In this document: positions 43,783 to 45,687 of the stretch, in pieces
Position numbering within the stretch: the stretch's first letter is position 1
Layout of the letters: the number at the start of each line of letters is the position of its first letter
From: Planctomycetota bacterium
Lineage (GTDB): Bacteria; Planctomycetota; Planctomycetia; Pirellulales; UBA1268
Length of the DNA: 45,687 nucleotides
Assembly: GCA_018970785.1 (NCBI GenBank)
Contig: JAGWVR010000017.1
Location: 1 to 45,687 of the forward strand
Direction of reading: 5' to 3'
Program-made: the position numbers and the translations under genes
Notes under the pieces: generated by a model
The model's input: the letters and a program-made list of their open reading frames with translations, nothing else
Database searches by the model: none
What the model was told of the DNA's origin: nothing

Positions 43783-43870
43783 GCCCCTGCCTGCCGTCGC
43801 CGGCGCGCCCGAAGCCGTGCGGGGCCCTCGCACCCCGGCGACCGCCCCCATACCCGCCCCGGAGTCCGCC

Positions 43871-44617
43871 GTGATCGTCTGCGTCAGCACCGAGTGCTTC
43901 CCCGACCTCCCTCTGGCGGCTGCGATGGAGCGTCTCGCGGAGCTCGAGTACAGCGCGGTGGAGATCGACGTCCACGAATCGGGGGGGCACCTCCATCCCG
44001 TCGAGGTCGCCGCCCAGCCCGACGCCGCCGTCAAAGCCTGCAGCGACCTGCAGCGGCTCCGGCCGGTGGCGGTTTCGTTCGCCGCCGCCGAAACCCCGGC
44101 GACCGACGGGCTGTTCGCCGCCGCCTGCAAGCTCGCCAAGTCGCTCGGCGTCGTGACGATGGTCGTCGAGTCATCCGAGCTGGGAACCCCGTTCAATGGC
44201 GAGATCGAGCGGCTGCGGCGGATGGTGGCGATCGCCGCCACGCTCGACGCCGTCGTGGCGGTGAAGACCTCGGCGGGCCGCATGACCCAGGATGCCGAGA
44301 CGACCGCGTCGCTGTGCCGCAACGTGCCGGGGCTCGGCGTCACCCTCGACCCGAGCCATTTCATCTTCGGGCACAAGAAGGCGGCGAGCTGGGAGCCGAT
44401 CCTCAAATACGTCCGCCACGTCCACCTCCGTGACACCAAACCCGACGTGCCCCAGGTCCGGATCGGCCAGGGGGGCGTGGAATACGGTCGCCTCGTCGGC
44501 CAGCTCGAACGGGTCGGCTACGACCGTGCGCTGTGCGCCCACATGCCTCCCCTCCCCGGCGTCGACCAGGGAGCCGAGCTGCGGAAGATGCGGCTCCTCC
44601 TCGAGAGCCTGCTGTAG
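43871..44617 (+). CDS. Sugar phosphate isomerase/epimerase-like TIM-barrel protein
   Basis: The 248-residue protein has the xylose-isomerase-like TIM-barrel pattern. 'LAELEYSAVEIDVHESG' is the first metal-site strand, and 'LGVTLDPSHFIFG' and 'YVRHVHLRDTKPDVPQVRIG' hold the usual Asp, His and downstream metal-ligand residues. 'GGVEYGRLVGQLERVGYDRAL' is typical of the family near the C-terminus. Substrates of these isomerases vary and cannot be predicted here. The GTG at 43871 has GGAG six bases upstream; a longer open frame continues to 43610, across the sppA start. It converges on the RraA-like gene with an 11-base gap. Confidence 0.85.
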   Translation: MIVCVSTECFPDLPLAAAMERLAELEYSAVEIDVHESGGHLHPVEVAAQPDAAVKACSDLQRLRPVAVSFAAAETPATDGLFAAACKLAKSLGVVTMVVESSELGTPFNGEIERLRRMVAIAATLDAVVAVKTSAGRMTQDAETTASLCRNVPGLGVTLDPSHFIFGHKKAASWEPILKYVRHVHLRDTKPDVPQVRIGQGGVEYGRLVGQLERVGYDRALCAHMPPLPGVDQGAELRKMRLLLESLL

Positions 44618-44628
44618 GCGGCGCGCCG

Positions 44629-45396
44629 TCAGCCCGCGCCCCATTCGCCGCGGCGGCCGAAGCGCTCGCGGGCCGCCGCCGCGAACCGGCCCGAGGCCGC
44701 GGCCAACGCATCGAGGAGGGCGGCGGTGTCGCTGCCGGCGCCGCCGCGCGCCGCTGCGATCACCGTCCGGCACTCGTTGGCGTCCATGAACGTCGCCGCC
44801 TCGAGTACGAGCGCCGCTTCCTCGGGGGTGATGACGAGGAACCCGTGCTTGTCGGCGTGGATCAGGTCGCCGGGGTTGACGGTGCGCCCGAAGACCTCGA
44901 CCGGGCAGCCCCAGCGGACCGGATGGACGTGGGCGTGGCCGACGCACAGCCGCCGGGCGAGCGCCTTGAAGCCGACGGCGGTCATCTCGTCGACGTCGCG
45001 GATCGCGCCGTCGCAGATCGTACCCACGCACCCGAGCGCGCGGTGGACGGAGGCGTTGACTTCTCCCCAGAACGAGCCAGTGACCCGGGGCTTTTCCAGG
45101 TCCTGGACGCAGACGATCTTCGGGCCGGGCACCGCGGCGACGGCGCGGCGGTAGGCATCCCAGGCACCGGGCGCGGCGGACTTGTGCGCCGGGTTTCCCG
45201 GTTCGATGACCAGCGTCACCGCGCGGCCCACCATCGGGCCCAGCGCCGGCATGAAATCGCGCGTCTCCTCCGGATTGAATCCGGCGGCGGCGGGATCGCG
45301 ACGGGTGATCTGCTCCCAGCCGTTGTAGACCGTCGGCGTGTTCCAGCGCTGCAGCTGGAGCAATTCACCGAGCTCCGGGCCGGCGGGGTCGTTCAC
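44629..45396 (-). CDS. RraA-family protein (aldolase/decarboxylase-like)
   Basis: The 255-residue protein has the RraA/4-hydroxy-4-methyl-2-oxoglutarate aldolase core: 'GSFWGEVNASVHRALGCVGT' followed by DGAIRDVDEM, whose Arg-Asp pair binds substrate and metal in characterised aldolases. 'GDLIHADKHGFLVITPEEAA' is the other family motif. It is longer than E. coli RraA (about 160) and has an N-terminal part with 'WNTPTVYNGWEQITRRD'. It is probably a divalent-metal aldolase or decarboxylase acting on a keto acid rather than an RNase E inhibitor. The GTG at 45396 overlaps the stop of the upstream TPR-like gene. Confidence 0.85.
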   Translation of the reverse strand: MNDPAGPELGELLQLQRWNTPTVYNGWEQITRRDPAAAGFNPEETRDFMPALGPMVGRAVTLVIEPGNPAHKSAAPGAWDAYRRAVAAVPGPKIVCVQDLEKPRVTGSFWGEVNASVHRALGCVGTICDGAIRDVDEMTAVGFKALARRLCVGHAHVHPVRWGCPVEVFGRTVNPGDLIHADKHGFLVITPEEAALVLEAATFMDANECRTVIAAARGGAGSDTAALLDALAAASGRFAAAARERFGRRGEWGAG

Positions 45397-45687
45397 TGGA
45401 GCTTCGCCGCGGTGGATTCGACCCGGCTGGCCATCTCGGCGAACGCCTTGGCCTGGAAGTCGTCCCCCTGCTCGGCGTACATCGTCGACAGGTTGCCGTA
45501 GGCCACCGCCAGCGACTTCTCCTCGATCTGCCGCTGCTCGACCGCCCCCTCCATGAGCTTCACGCCCTGGCGGCTGAGGCGGACCGCTTCCTCGCGGCGG
45601 TCGGCGTTCCAGTAGGAGATCGCCATGCTCACCAGCGACTCACCGAGACGGCCAGCCGTGCCGTCGCGGCCGAAGGCGGCATTGGAT
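45393..45687 (-). CDS. TPR-like protein, C-terminal fragment
   Basis: The frame is open from the right window edge, so only the last 97 or so residues are visible. They form amphipathic helices with TPR-like spacing ('MAISYWNADRREEAVRLSRQ' and 'LAVAYGNLSTMYAEQGDDFQA'), probably part of a tetratricopeptide-repeat protein. No other domain can be seen and the start is outside the window. The stop overlaps the RraA-like start (GTGA), so the two are co-transcribed. Confidence 0.75.
   Translation of the reverse strand, partial: SNAAFGRDGTAGRLGESLVSMAISYWNADRREEAVRLSRQGVKLMEGAVEQRQIEEKSLAVAYGNLSTMYAEQGDDFQAKAFAEMASRVESTAAKLQ

Noticed and set aside
41095..44439. Long minus-strand frame over the thiolase, sppA and isomerase regions
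   Set aside because: It runs across real genes on both strands and their gaps; low-complexity composition and no recognisable motif.
44629..45396. Regulator of RNase E activity as the role of the RraA-family protein
   Set aside because: Longer than RraA and retains the Arg-Asp pair of metal aldolases, so an enzyme is more likely.

Overview
This is a GC-rich, densely packed bacterial window of planctomycete type, most likely from the Pirellulales side of the phylum; the assignment rests on gene content, not on a tree. The marker is the three-gene set at the left edge (positions 1-6400): a PPC-domain protein, a DUF1549/DUF1553 cytochrome-like protein, and a planctomycete-type cytochrome domain fused to WD40 repeats. 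Genes lie on both strands in short runs, often with ATGA, GTGA or TGATG start/stop overlaps. No stretch over 300 bases lacks a gene; the longest gap is 21193-21448. I saw no insertion sequence, phage gene, CRISPR array, rRNA or plasmid gene.

Layout. 1-6400 (+): PPC/DUF1549/PSCyt-WD40 operon, cut at its 5' end. 6423-8684 (-): alpha-glucan phosphorylase. 8814-13399 (+): acyl-CoA dehydrogenase-like protein, family 9 glycosyltransferase, small membrane protein, DNA ligase LigA. 13438-21192 (-): a probable five-gene redox/copper operon, read leftwards from 21192: membrane-anchored hypothetical, HTTM-type membrane protein, Tat-exported multicopper oxidase, SCO-like protein, very large di-haem peroxidase/MauG-like protein. 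21449-21521: tRNA-Ala(GGC) behind a near-consensus promoter. 21631-24198 (+): class IV aminotransferase, transglutaminase-like protein, VTT/DedA-like membrane protein. 24190-30637 (-): glnE, miaB, fmt, def, the last two being the N-terminal formyl-methionine pair. 30708-31837 (+): pgpA and a GT-B half-domain protein. 31949-32302 (-): variant clpS. 32413-36121 (+): serS and an ABC exporter pair. 36152-38939 (-): four-S1-domain protein, tRNA-Leu(GAG), DUF6580-like membrane protein. 39152-42576 (+): a two-gene beta-oxidation operon. 42603-43664 (-): sppA. 43871-44617 (+): sugar isomerase-like protein. 44629-45687 (-): RraA-like protein and a TPR-like fragment cut by the window edge.

Most genes are housekeeping. 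What stands out is where catalytic residues are missing. The thiolase in the beta-oxidation operon has lost all three classical catalytic residues (Cys, His, Cys become Gly, Asn, Ser), while its multifunctional hydratase/dehydrogenase partner looks intact. GlnE keeps the metal-binding DxD in its N-terminal (de-adenylylating) half but has PxD in its C-terminal (adenylylating) half. ClpS has Asp where the N-degron-binding His normally sits. The acyl-CoA dehydrogenase-like protein has Ser where many family members carry the catalytic Glu.

The best candidate for an undescribed multi-protein system is the 13438-21192 operon. It combines an HTTM membrane protein with its own partner, a complete CotA-type multicopper oxidase, an SCO-like protein without a visible export signal, and a 996-residue di-haem enzyme whose haem motifs are 396 residues apart. 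Its substrate cannot be read from the sequence.
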